From Adenanthera pavonina (lineage: Eukaryota; Streptophyta; Magnoliopsida; Fabales; Fabaceae): a DNA stretch of 64,000 nt. Where the stretch lies: contig JAIVEN010000022.1 in the NCBI GenBank assembly GCA_026686845.1, forward strand, positions 27,068,001-27,132,000, in the 5' to 3' direction. Both the position numbers and the translations under genes were made by a program. This document shows positions 32,723 to 45,197 of this stretch, in pieces. Positions within the stretch are counted from its first letter, which is position 1. Each line of letters opens with the position of its first letter. Under the pieces are notes generated by a model, which worked only from the letters and a program-made list of their open reading frames with translations, was not told where the DNA came from and did not search any database.

Positions 32723-34801
32723 TTTGTATTCTATAGCAAGATTGATTGTTGTTTACTGATTGGATTATAGGATCTTTTTCTACTAGAAATTCTATTCTTT
32801 GATAGTTCAAAGGTCTGCTAATGAGTGTCGACCACCAGTTTGTGGAATGATTTGGTATTGATGATTGGGGTTTTATTTTCCAATACCCAACTTAAGTTTC
32901 AGCCAGTGACAACCATGATAGAGGAAAAGAAGAAAGGTAAATAAATAAAAAGAGAAAAGAGGAGCAGGTAGAATTAGCCTACATTAAGAAAGAAGAATGA
33001 AGGTGACTGAAAGTCCAACAGCTATAAAGGCCATTTGAAGACTATTTGTCCACTGTGATGCAGGGCAATGTTTGCTTTCTTGAATTGCTTGTTATTATTA
33101 TTACAAGTCCACTTTTTGAACTGCATTTCTTTGTTTCTTTATTTATTTTTTGGCCTAAGTATGTATCCATGGGAGGAGCAACCCCTACCCTATGAAAGGG
33201 AGATTAGGATGTCTTTGAAAAGGCTGAAAGCCAGGGAGGAAAAATGAGCATTTGGTTTTGATTGATTTGATGTATCTGAGAAGCACTTGGGCTGGGCCAT
33301 CAAAAAGCTTGTAAAGTTGAATGTGACTATGGTTGCTTGGGAAGTGGGAGGGTCCTTTTCAACGGGGCTGAGTAACTTTGCTTAAACTGTCTTTGCTGTA
33401 CTGTGATTATTGATGCATTAATATTATTATGGCCCTGGAAATGGTAAAGCATTAGTAAAGTGCAATGGCAGTAAATAAAATACTTGATGAAGGATTCACA
33501 AATCAGACGACCAAACTAGGCAATCTGACAGCTAACTTTGTACAAGCTTTGGTTGCCACACACCTCCAGAAAAAATGTTTCTTAACAAAAATAACAGAGT
33601 ATATGAGCCATTCTAACATTATCTGCCGTTGTCATCCTCAGTTTCAATTTTCTTTTCACACTCAACATTTCTGTATGTATATATGTATATGGACAAATAA
33701 AGAGACAACCCTAAAGATAGCGGACAACTCATTGTGCTGAGACTGCAAAACAATAAGTAGGGCCCAGTCTATCACCATGAAGTAAGAGATATGGAGGATG
33801 AGATTCATAGGAGATTAGTGTCAGATTCCCCACTTCTCCACATGTTCTTGTGGGGAAGATGAAGATGCATGGTCATCCAGTCCTCAACCTTGTATTTTGG
33901 TGTAAACAAATTACCGTGACCACCTTATTGTCCGCTTCCTACCCGGTTAACATGCACATTCAACCACTGAACCAGATTCTTTCAGCCTCCACATTTCTTG
34001 GCGAAAGAGCAAAAAATTTACACTTGATCAAGTTTGGTGATACTGACCCAGACTGACAGATAACCAGGATTTCAAGGTTAAACAGAATTCACATGATCAA
34101 TGATTCGATTATAATATACAAAAGCAGTTAGTATCGCTGACTGATATCTGCACCATATACGTAGAAGAAAATAGTGAGTACCAAGTATCTCCTTAGTTCA
34201 GCAATATGGCCAATGAAAAGGACAATGTAAATAGATGTGAGTTTGGCTAGTAGGGTTTAAGTTCAAATTTTGCTTCCATATAAATAACTGTCATGCAGAG
34301 GGTTGCAGAGATGTTTGCTGGACCACAACATATTCACTATCATAGGGCTAAAGGAGTTTTGTTCTTATGTATTTCATAAGGAAAATGTTGTTTTTTTCTG
34401 TTTTGCTTCTTTTGATTGGACAAGAAATTATTTGTCTGGCTCAAAACTAAATATGCCAAGGACGATAAGGAGGGAGGGACCAAATTAATACTCCATTGTT
34501 TACCTCATCTGGCTGTGCATTTGGTGGAAACACGTCCTGCGTCTCCTTCGGTGTCAAACGGAGACTATTTTCCAATTTGGACACAATCATAAACCATCAT
34601 GTGTTCAGTATCAGTGACTTTTATCACCAAGAAAATTGCATTAAATAAAATGGGTAAGTGGTGGTTTGACAGTGACATGATACTAACATGCTAAATTTCT
34701 GGATCTATTCTAAGGAAAGCTAAAGAGAATATACATAAATTTGGAAAGTAGAGTAATGTTACAACAATGAAGCTTGAACTACTATGATCCATGGAGATGG
34801 T
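32723..34801. other. Convergent spacer between CYCD5 and the Ca2+-ATPase; no gene seen
   Basis: Should hold both 3' UTRs. Small ORFs at 33465-33740 and 33850-34056 have no recognisable domain. Confidence 0.55.
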
Positions 34802-37800
34802 TCAGACAGGGATCTTCTTTAAGCGAGCAGCAATGAGCATGCCTAAATATCCAATGGAAACGCTAAACAACCAATATATGGGAGCAAGGGGTGTGGTGTT
34901 TGCGTAGGTTCCTAAATACTCAACTATTATGATTTGAAACACAACAGTGACACTTATGACACCCAAGAAAACATGATTATCCAATATGCCTTTAAATACA
35001 TCTATTTCCTCCATCTCCCGTGAGCTTATCTCATTGAAAACCTGCAATACCAGATCAGCTCATGATCAAACACTTGAGTGATGTACTCTTCCTCCTACGG
35101 TCAAATGAGATGGATTACCTGACAGAAGACAAATGAGTTGAAAATAAGTGTGTCTAACAAGATATCAGAATCTGAACCCTTCATACCAAAGATCCATTTC
35201 CCCTTGGCCTGAAGAATCCATATCACCAGGAACTGATACAGAGACTGGCCTAAGATATTCCTCCACATGACATTGCTGATGAAACTCCCCTTCCTTCCCA
35301 CTGGTGAACACTTCATTAGTTCATCATTTGGAGGTTCAGTTGCTAGTGCAAGTGCTCCCAATGTGTCCATTATCATGTTCACCCACAACAGTTGAACTGC
35401 TGTTAGAGGTGCATTTCCTGCACAAGAAAATCCATGTACTATCATAAGATTTGGAAAGACGGAAGCAGGGTATCAAGTTCATAGTCTTATAGAGTGAACT
35501 AGTAAGGTTCGTTCTCTTACCTGTTGTGCATGCTGAACTGAAGTTCACAAGTAATGCCACCACATTGACTGTCAGCTGAAACTGTACAAATTTCTGAATA
35601 TTTATGTAAACTGAGCGTCCCCATTTTGCCACTGTCACTATAGTGGAGAAATTATCATCCAGAATTATCACATCTGCACTTTCTTTAGCAACCTGTTCAG
35701 GAATCACATTGTCATCGTCACCACTTGTAAGAAATATATTAGCCATGCAATGTTTGGACTCACCTCAGTTCCAGCAATGCCCATTGCGAGTCCAATGTCA
35801 GCCTCATGAAGGGCTGGGGCATCATTTGTTCCATCACCAGTTACAGCTACAACTTCCCCAAACGTGGTACGCAATTGTTTCACCAAAGTATGCTTATCTA
35901 ACGGTGAGGATCTAGCCATAACCTGAAAGCAAATTAAACTTTGTGTTATTGAGAGGATCAAGATCAATCATATGAATGGTCAATAAGTATTGAAGCAATC
36001 ATATGAATCACCTGAATTCTGGGAATCAGTTCAAACATTTCCTCCTGAGTCTTCACTCTGAAATCTGGGCCTTCAATGGCTATGCCATCGTCTGTTAAGA
36101 TCCCACATTCTCTGGCTATAGCTTTTGCGGTATTAATATTGTCACCTGTGACCATTCTTACTGTTATTCCAGCTGAACGACAAATGGCAACAGATTCCTT
36201 AACACCAGGGCGAACAGGATCTTTGATACCAACAATTCCTATACAAGTATATCCAGAAGTAGGAATAGGATCTTCAGCAGAGAACCCATTATCCAATTCC
36301 ACGTAGGCAAGGCATAGAGTTCTAAGTGCCTCACAAGCAAACGAATGAATTGTATTCTTAAGATAATTACTTTTCTCTTCATCAATTGGAACAACCTCAC
36401 CGTTTGAGTTGATCATTTTGTCACTAGCAGCTACAACTATTTCAGAAGCACCTTTGCAATGTGCTCGAAAATTTCCTTCAGGAAGCTGCACAACTACACC
36501 CATCCTTTTCTTTTCTGAATTGAATGGTTCAAGTTTCACAAGCTTACATGCTTTTCTCTCTTCATGAAAATCCCCACCAAGTGATAATCCATACTCCAGT
36601 ATTGCAGCCTCAGTAGGCGTCCCCAATATCTCACGTTTTCTTCGGCCTTTTCTTTTGGCCACAACTTCGCCTCCAGTATTATTAAATATCGACTCTAGTA
36701 ACAATTTCATAGCAAAATCTGGTAATTCACCATTGTTGTTATCATTACTATTATTATTATTATCATTGGTCACATCCTTGATGTTCATACAAATGCAGGT
36801 TTTGACGACAGTCATGCGGTTGGTCGTCAATGTGCCTGTCTTGTCACTACATATACTTGTCGCCGATCCCATGGTCTCGCAGGCTGCCAAATGTCGAACG
36901 AGGGCTTTGTCGTTCATCATTTTCTTCATAGCAAACGCAAGGCTCAATGTCACAGCTAATGGCAACCCTTCAGGGACGGCAACGACCACGATTGTAACTG
37001 CCACAGCGAAGAATTCCAACATCTCCATGGCGTCGTCCCCTGACACACGCCAGAATCTTCCTTCTTGTCGTTTACGTGACATGAGTCCCTTCATCAAAAC
37101 GGCAAAAGTAACAACCGCGAAGAATAGACCTATCTTCCCTATGATAGTGGCCACTCCATTCAACTTCACCTGTAATGGTGTTTCATCGTCTCCACCTTCA
37201 CTCAGTGTAGCCATCAGTTTACCCCATTGGGTTCTCATCCCTACGGTTGTGACCAACATCTTGCAGGATCCATCTTGAACCTTAGTTCCGGAAAGAAGAA
37301 ACGGGTTTTGAGAATTCACCATCACTGGTTCACTCTCTCCGGTTAAACTTGACTCATCGATCAAGACGGAGAATCCTGAAATAAAGAGTCCATCTGTAGG
37401 GACTTGGTCTCCTATAGAAAGATGCACTATATCACCAGGAACTAAATCATATATTGATATTTTCTTTCTATACCCGTTTCTTGTGACCTGTATGGAAATC
37501 TTTTTTTTCTCCTTGTCTAAATCCTTGAATTGTAATGATTGGCGATAATCACTCGTTGCTGTCACAAACACAACCAGAAGGATACTTACGACTATTCCTA
37601 GGCCATCATGAGCTCCTCTGGGCCATCCTTCGGTTGCTATTCCAATTATGAGAGACACAAGAGCACACACGCCCAGGATCATCAGTGTCATGTCTTGAAG
37701 GGCTTCGAAAACGAAAACCCAGAAACTACGGACTTCACTCTCAGCGAATTTGTTGATTCCGTAAATCTCTTGTCTCCTCATGAGTTGGTCGGAATCACTG

Positions 37801-38491
37801 CTAATACCATCAGTGGTTGAGGTAGAAAGCTTTTCTGAAACACCTTCAACCCCACCATGATATTTTAACTTCTTCAAGTCGTGTCTTTCAACAATGGACT
37901 CCAATTCATCGGCACAAATCTGAAAACCTGCTTTTCTAACTTCTTCAGGTACGGTGTAATCACTTAATTGCACACCTGCAGGCATATTTGCAAGTAATTA
38001 AATGTTTTATGGAGTATAGAAATATGCGTGTGTGTATGCGTGTGTGTGCGCGTGAAACTCTTGTGTAGACTTACGATCAAGCTGAATATATATATATATA
38101 TATACACACTTGCCTTGAATAAACTGAAATGCAGCTTTGGAAACCAAAACAGCAACCCTCAACTTCTCCTGCATTGAGGGAAAGTGGGTCATTCAGAGAT
38201 GCTACAGGAGATATCAAATTCTATATGTGGTATTTATTTGAGTAATTAGCAGGGGAAATAGTCCATGTATTGTTTGATTTGACAATGAAGAAAAAGAAAT
38301 TTGATGCGCCATGGAAAAACTCATTAAAAAATATAGCAAACCAATTGCTAATTGCTTATAACAAGAATCAGGAAAAAAAAAAGAAAAAGAAAAAGATAAA
38401 CAGAAAAAGCATAAAAAAAAAAGGATATGCCGCAATAAATAGATCTTGAAGTTCAACTGTTTGAATATCATTCTCTCACTCATTTTCTATT

Positions 38492-38528
<37 letters not shown>

Positions 38529-38911
38529 AGCACTTGAGAAACTCAGAATGTCTATGTAGGTATCGCGATGAACATGTATTCGCTATTAGGCTATATTCAG
38601 AGTATGATGAAATTATTGCGTAATGGCTGGTTTCATAGAACACAAGAAACAATATGACAGTCACAGACAAGAAGTCATGAATATATACACACACAGGAAA
38701 AAAACTGTAATACTATTTCCTGCAGGAACAGAAATACCTGGTTGCTGCGACGCATGGCAGCGGCTTCCCCTCGCTTGTCGAGATTGGCAGTGAAGCGAAA
38801 CCGCCTTTTGGGGTTCTTAACAATCCCACATAGTTTTCTCCAATTCTGAAGAACCTCTTCAGAGGAGTTCTTGGACTTGACTTCAAAATTTTCATGTAAA
38901 TAAGTTTCCAT
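34802..38911 (-). CDS. ACA2: Autoinhibited P-type IIB Ca2+-ATPase, ACA2-like (7 exons, 1,020 aa)
   Basis: Pumps Ca2+ out of the cytosol using ATP; ACA2 relatives act in the ER membrane and are released from autoinhibition by calmodulin. Minus-strand exons: 38911-38738, 38168-38114, 37975-36012, 35922-35764, 35692-35521, 35417-35119, 35041-34802. Phases agree if intron 2 uses a GC donor. The N-terminus METYLHENFEVKSKNSSEEV leads to the calmodulin-binding autoinhibitor KNPKRRFRFTANL. Actuator LTGES at about 287-291, PEGLP at about 411-415, phosphorylated Asp in SDKTGTLTT at about 454, hinge TGDGTNDAPA at about 759. The C-terminus AARLKKIPV matches the ACA1/2/7 clade, which also has seven exons. 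An Asn-rich stretch (about 480-491) is unusual. The start is METYL; a further ATG upstream in frame is absent. Confidence 0.95.
37976..38113 (-). other. GC-AG intron 2 of the Ca2+-ATPase gene
   Basis: Exon 2 ends ATTCAAG and is followed by GCAAGT; exon 3 starts after CTGCAG with GTGTGCAATTAAG. Joining here gives FIQGVQLSDYTVPEE, matching ACA relatives. The nearby GT in GCAAGTGTG would shift the frame and give an early stop. GC donors with an otherwise strong AAG|GCAAGT context are a known minor class. Confidence 0.85.
38115..38737 (-). other. Ca2+-ATPase intron 1 and exon-2 surroundings, with AT repeat
   Basis: Intron 1 (38169-38737) contains a perfect (AT)16 run at 38495-38526 and poly-A/T tracts but no coding sense. 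Exon 2 (38114-38168) is only 55 nt. Confidence 0.8.
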
Positions 38912-41900
38912 CCTCAAATACCCTTTGCTCTGTGGCCTCCTATCCTACAAGAATGAAAATGAAAACGACGTGGATATTAATTCTGTGATTCTCACTTCTC
39001 AGACGCTTGAGTTTCTCCACTTGATATCCTCATTACGACACAGGCTGGTTTCTATGCAGTAAGTTGCAACACGAGCAGAAGTTGAAGCGTTTTTGGAAAT
39101 AAAAGTGGGGAGTTTGAAGCCCCATTTGCCAGAAAATGGGACAGAGTGTGATGCGAACGTCTAAAAGGAAGTTGAAGAAGAAAGAGAGAGGAGGGAAATG
39201 AATGAGAGTGAGGTTCCGAAATATGATGAAAAGGAGAATAAGGGCTGTGTGTTATTTGTGGAACAGGATTAACGGATTGGGCGGGGTCAACGGCTTCCCC
39301 TAAAATTGAATGCCTTGTGTGGTCGTTAAAGCCTCTTGGCTCTTGGGAGTATTTAGTGTATTACTTTATTTATTTATTTCTACAATATTATGTAATTAAA
39401 ATTAAGGGTACTTCCAAGGTCACATTCAGAGTGAGCAGATTTTGAATTCAACAATTTCTTTAATTTAGGCTATCCAATTTAGACCACAATGCATGCTTAG
39501 AGCTGAATGAGGTTTTTAATTTTTACCTTAACATTTAATGTTAGTAATCTGTTTGGTGAAGAAGCAGGAAATCAAAACTGTAATGAGGAAATAGCGGCAA
39601 AAATAACGTGGCAATTCAACAGCATGAGGAAATACAAATATGATGAAGAAGATCAGAAAAAGAAAAATAGGGACAGTTTACCAATTGGGCTTGAGAAGGA
39701 GTTTCAACAATAAATGGATTGGGCTGAGACTGGCTTATAAAGGGCTTGGATCTCCTTTGTTGCTACAAAGTTCTTTATCCCACTTTCTACCAAACATATT
39801 CATGAAACTCAATTATGGGTTACACACAATTCTTTTCAAGCCCGAAGAGAAGCAAATTCACTGAAGACAAATCTTATCCATTTTTGGAATGATAAGCCCG
39901 TCCCAAGTAACATGGCAACTTCTTGTGACTTAACCCATCAATATTATCCATTTTCTGGAATGATGAGCCCGTCCCCCCGTTTGTTTTGTTTGGTACTTGT
40001 AGGTCAAAGAAACCGAAAAAAAAAAAACAAAGAAAGAAAAAGTATTCTCCTTGGTACATTGAAAAATGAGTTTAAAAAAAGGAGAGTGAAAGTATAAAAG
40101 TTGTGTTTGGTAGATAATAAAATAATTTTGTTGAAAAGAGAATTTTTCATATTTATGGAAAACAGTTTTCTCATTCCCATGACCTTTCCTATTTCCATGT
40201 TGTAACAGATCGATGAGCCCAAAAAGTTTTGAAATTGGCTATCAAAATTATGAAAATTGTGTTACTGTCAATTTAGTTTACTTTTAATTACCTAAATCGA
40301 AATACCTCAACATGTTCTATCAAAGTTAATGAGTATTTTGCACCTCAGAAGAACTTGTAGACATTAACCAGATCCCTAGAGCTATGGCAGGATAAGTTAT
40401 ACTGTATTAATTGTTTGCTTCTACTATTCCTTGCGATGACAAAATTCCTATCATAAGTGCATTTGGAGGTTCTGGTTTCCCTTGGCAACTATTACTGTTT
40501 TGATCAGATACCGTCCAAACACATACAATTTGAAATAGGACGAGACATCGATCTATAGAACTTATACCTAGTTTTCTTATCAAAATTATGGCATGGTCGT
40601 TTCTTTTTCTTTAGTGGCCACACAGTTTCTTGTTTGCTTGTTATTATGTTACTTTCCAGCTTACTTACATAGGGAACAACTATACTATGTCCGGCCATTT
40701 TATGGCCCAACCATGGTACTTATGTCGAGGTAATTTGAGGTAAAATTTCGGCCACACACGTCACAAGGAATTATACTGGTACATACAAATACAATCATCA
40801 AATTTAACTTAGTCGTGCTAGTTTGATCTGATTTTATCTTTTTTTGGGTGAATAGATTTGATCATTTTTCCCCCCAAATATTTGATTTGATGCGATATTC
40901 TGATTAAAGATGAAGTTCTGTACTTGAGATGCCAAGTGATTTAGAGAGGAAGTACCGGCAAGTTGCTTTATATTCTTATTGGGAGACATTTAAAACATAT
41001 TTATTACTTTTATGATTTAGTGAGTGGAAATTTTGTCCTGAAGCTAATACAAACGTATGTTAGGAGTACAGCAAGAGCCACACATGCGAATCTTTTCGTC
41101 ATTACCCTGCATTTTCACCAAGATTTGAGATTTTGTCTGTTTCTATGTAGAAATTTAGCTGAAGATGGTACTGCCTGCTAGCTGCTCCTGGTCAATTAAA
41201 TATACTAATTTGAAAGTTGTGTTCATCTCAAAGATAATTGTATGATGTTTACTTCTTAACTAAATTAAATTATTCGAAATTAAATTTAGATAATAATTTT
41301 GTAATTTTAATATGAAACTTCACTTTTGCAAAATTAATTTGCACCAAAAGCAGAAGTAGGATGAGATGGCACTACTACATACAGATTTGGCTTCTTTAAC
41401 TATGTATCCCACCATTTGCTGTCCTACTCAGTCACTGATAAGATAAACCAACAAAATGTTGACCTAGCCTACAAAACTAGGTGATCTAATATACCCATTC
41501 AAGGCGTATTTATTCTATTCTATTTATATAAGTTTCACTGACACAATCTGCTATAACGACTAAATAAAAGATTTCTTTTAATCCCCCTGATCAAAAGCAA
41601 ATTCACAATAGCTATCATATATATATAATTTCGAACGAAATAAGCTAGGATGTCATGAATCTACGTTTGATTAATAATTTCAAGCGTGAATATGTACAGT
41701 TTATTGATAGATTTGAAAAGTAAAAAGTAAAATCTTCCCAATCAAGATTTTAATTTCTGCAAAATGTAGTCATTTCAGGTTGTCGTTTCTCACAATGATA
41801 GAATCTTAAAAACGTAGGCGAGCAGAAATTGCAATGAGTCACATCCGATTCTCAACACAATAATATAGGTTGCTTACGATAATTAACATTCTTAATCTTG

Positions 41901-42209
41901 TGATTACGTGTCGGTTTGTAAGCAAATGCAACTTGCCAATTGATTATCACCCATAATATCGATCACTTACAGATTAAACGGTACTTCCTCTCTTAAATAC
42001 TCAGCAGTTAATTATAAAGAACTAATAACAGTTCGGAATCTTAAATGTAAAACCAATATATATATATATATGGTAACTTTAAAACGACATAAATGATAAA
42101 TAAATAATAGGAGACTAAGTCTTGATGCTTTATAGGACACGAGAGTGGAAAAGGACGAAAGGTGTCATGGAATAATAATGGTAAGAATAATAGTCAATGG
42201 CGAGTCAGC
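38912..42209. other. Ca2+-ATPase upstream region and spacer; no gene seen
   Basis: Upstream of the minus-strand start comes a possible 5' UTR splice acceptor (CATTCTTGTAG, near 38946). Further on is a diverged direct repeat of about 31 nt (39873-39903 and 39944-39975, sharing GGAATGAT and GAGCCCGTCCC or AAGCCCGTCCC). Nothing else is supported. Confidence 0.5.
39873..39975. repeat. Direct repeat of about 31 nt
   Basis: Two copies starting TTATCCATTTT and ending GCCCGTCCC, with about two differences and one indel, separated by 40 nt. No poly-A lies between them, unlike the micro-insertions elsewhere. Confidence 0.65.
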
Positions 42210-42259
42210 ACCAGGTGTGTTGAGTTTTTTTTTTTTTTTGGCCAGAAACCAAGTGTGTT
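42210..42259 (-). mobile_element. Micro-insertion: TTCTGGCC plus poly-A (minus strand) flanked by a 12-bp repeat
   Basis: ACCAGGTGTGTT (42210-42221) and ACCAAGTGTGTT (42248-42259) flank, on the minus strand, TTCTGGCC followed by a run of about 15 A and CTC. The GGCC-poly-A end recalls the 3' end of the LINE fragment in the BT intron (TTTGGCCCAACAAAAA). It is read as an almost complete 5' truncation of a LINE insertion. Confidence 0.5.
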
Positions 42260-44928
42260 ATGATCTTGAGTCCAGAAAAATAGAAGAGAAGGAGGAGGAA
42301 GAATTAGAGTATTAAGAAGGATTAGCTAGTCGAATTGAAAAATGTAAGAGTTGCAGCTTGTCTTTTGGACCTATTTCACTCCAACAAATTAGTCCGAATC
42401 TTGATTTAAAAAGAAGGTTAGATCCAATAAGAAGAAAAAGGAAAAGAAAAATGTAAGCGTTGGATGAGAATGCTACGTCAGCTTGAGAGTGACATTGTCA
42501 TGTGTTAGGGTCCCCTCCTTTACGTGCCGCCTCATTCATTCCCATTTTTATTTTCACACACGCCTGATATTTGCCATTTATCATTTATAAACGTCTTTTT
42601 TAAGTAAATTATAATTTATTTTTACTAAATTTGTATATTGATTTACCCTTTCTCAATTGACTCATCCTACATATTGAAGGATAAAGTATACTCCCTCCAA
42701 TCCGTTTTATAAAGTATCTTCCAATAGTTTTTTTTTCTTTTTTATATGGTATTATATAATATTACAGGATAACTCTCCTTTCTTTTACCCTTACATTTAA
42801 TCATAAGCCTCATAAATTGTTTGAGTAAGTATATATATAAATATATATATATATATGTAAAATTTACTTCAGAAGGAAGCAATAATTAATTACAATCCAG
42901 AAATAACAAGAGTAAAGTTAAGCTTCATTCAAACTTTTCCTGTTCAACGGCCTTGGGAGGCTTGCATGCAGAGAACTGTGGAGTTGAAATTTGAGACAAT
43001 ATCCAATCAGATCTCACTCTGTATTAGGCCGTTCTCATTTTATGTAGCTGTATTATTCTATTATCCATATGATCTTTTATTCTAAATTCAGATCGATGTA
43101 AACTAGCCCAAGATTAATTAAATGATAATATAAAGAAATATTAAATGACGCAGTGCCTAGCTATAAGATTTTTTTTTTAATGCTTGCATTATATAATTGT
43201 TTAAAAAATTTTATTTCAGTGAAGATGGAATCAATATTGAATCCTATCAACACTGTCCAATTTTGTTAGAATCTTAAGGGTGATGTAATGCTAAAGTGTG
43301 TGTGTATTTTTAATAACTACAGTAGTATTTAATGCTACTTTCTAATTCATATGTGAGAATTTAAATACGGAGCAATTCTTTCAGTGTGATTTTTCATCTA
43401 CTAGGTCATGACTTCCTCAAAATTTTGAATTTATTAAAGAAGCCAATTTATTTAAATAAATTTTATCTAAAAAATCTGTCTTAAAAAGAAAAAAAAAACT
43501 ACCAATATTTCCCAACTGACAATTGAAAACTTATTCTTTTGAAATATAGAGAATATTATAGTGTTTTTTATCTTTCTTAATAAGATCTTTTTTATATGAT
43601 GGAAATTAAATCTTGAATACCATATTTAAATAATTCAACTATCTACCAACTGTGTCATATTTTATTGGTATTTAACTAATCAAATTGGTCATTTTCTTGA
43701 TGCTTTGTCAACAAAATCCCTTCAATTAATTTCTGTGCATGATATATATATATATATATATGTAAAGCCTAAAAATTTTCTCCATCTATATACCACTGCA
43801 ATTTTGAGGGAACTGAACATCATAAAATATGTATTTTAAATTATTTTCAATAGTTAAAGTTTTTCATATATTTATTTTTAAATTTAAATTTTCGAACTCG
43901 TAGAACAAAAAAAATTGGAACAAGTAAAATGGAAAATATGACAAAAATCGAAAAGAAGTAGGAAGCATTCTTTCCGCAAATTATCTGAGTCATTACATTT
44001 GTGGAGTCCAACCCCAACCCCAATCATTTTTAATTTCGTACCTGACGTGGTTCCTATGCGGATCCCAAATGCTCCAATTATCATATCATATTTCCATGGA
44101 TGAAAAATACTTACATGTTTTATTATGTGTTTTTTATATTATTTTTTAATTAAAAGTTAACATATAGACTAATTTTTAAACTTTAAAAAACTTAAAAAAA
44201 TCTACATATTAAATTTTAATTAAAAAATAGCATGAAAAATATATAAGAAAAATGATATAAGTTTAACTCTTCCATAAATTATCTAACTCATTACATATTA
44301 TAAATATTTGCTACAAACTCTCTCACCCCACATATATATACTAGTTTATTGCTAAGGATCTAAGATTCTTCGTACAAATTTAAAAATCTTTATAATGAAT
44401 AATTTAGCCAAAAATATTGATTTATATAAAATATATATAGATTTTTTTTTTTACCAAAAGATATATAGAATATATGCCAAGTATACTTGCGAAAGTGGTG
44501 ATGGTATTAAAATTGAAGTATTACATGTGATAAAAATTATGCTAATATTTGGTAGGTGTTATCAGTAATAAATAACAAAATAAAAAAAAGTAATAACTAA
44601 ATCAGATTTAAAAAAATTAGTAATCACTAAACTAATAACGCCTTGCAAATACTGCAGGACATTTCTGAAAATTATGATTAAGGGGCAAATGCATGCGCAT
44701 GGCACAAGTCAACAATGGGAAGAAAATGAGTTCAGATGACATAATGTAGGACAGGTACGTACTAATTTTATAATTTTATTCCCAGCAAGTGGTGTTAAAG
44801 TTGCCAATTTGAACTAATTAAAATCTAACTATATAATTAAGTTTCGTATTGCCCCCATTGTTATTAATTAAGATAAGATTCCAAGTTTCCAAAGCATACC
44901 ACCTTCCTCAAATTTGTGTGTGTATATA
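42260..44928. other. AT-rich spacer; no gene seen
   Basis: Contains CTCCCTCCAATCCGTTTTAT at 42691-42710, which looks like the left end of another Stowaway-like MITE, but no matching right end was found. AT microsatellites lie near 42838-42856 and 43741-43761. Confidence 0.5.
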
Positions 44929-44930
44929 TA

Positions 44931-45195
44931 CTCCCTCCGATCCTATGTATGGGATCTTTTACCTTGATCATGAATATAAGACCCTTTACAATATACGAGA
45001 TAGTATTTATTATATATTTCTAAAAAAATGCCCCTATTTAATATATCTAAAGAAAGAAAGAGAGAGATTAAATAATGATAGTTTTGGAAAAATGTTGACA
45101 TTTTTAGAGAAATCGAAGTAGTTAATTAATTTTAACTCTTTTTCTTAATTCACGTAATTCAGTTAAAATTGTCTTATATTAAGGATAAGAGGGAA
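44931..45195. mobile_element. Stowaway-like MITE (265 bp)
   Basis: Flanked by TA (44929-44930 and 45196-45197). The left end CTCCCTCCGATCCTAT and the reverse complement of the right end TTCCCTCTTATCCTTA are inverted repeats that fit the Stowaway consensus. Internal text ATAAGACCCTTTACA and GTCTTATATTAAGGATAAGA is shared with the element at 59551. Confidence 0.8.
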
Positions 45196-45197
45196 TA

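Noticed and set aside
36655..37278. Plus-strand open frame of 207 codons inside the Ca2+-ATPase region
   Set aside because: It is the complement of the long, GC-balanced exon 3 of the ATPase; no domain is visible and the minus-strand protein fully explains the openness.
38105..38113. Alternative GT donor (within GCAAGTGTG) for Ca2+-ATPase intron 2
   Set aside because: Using it adds four bases to exon 2, shifts the frame and gives a stop soon after the junction, whereas the GC donor restores family sequence.
44433..44469. Possible poly-T scar between two ATATATAGA copies
   Set aside because: The repeats are AT dinucleotide sequence that occurs by chance all around, so a target duplication cannot be claimed.
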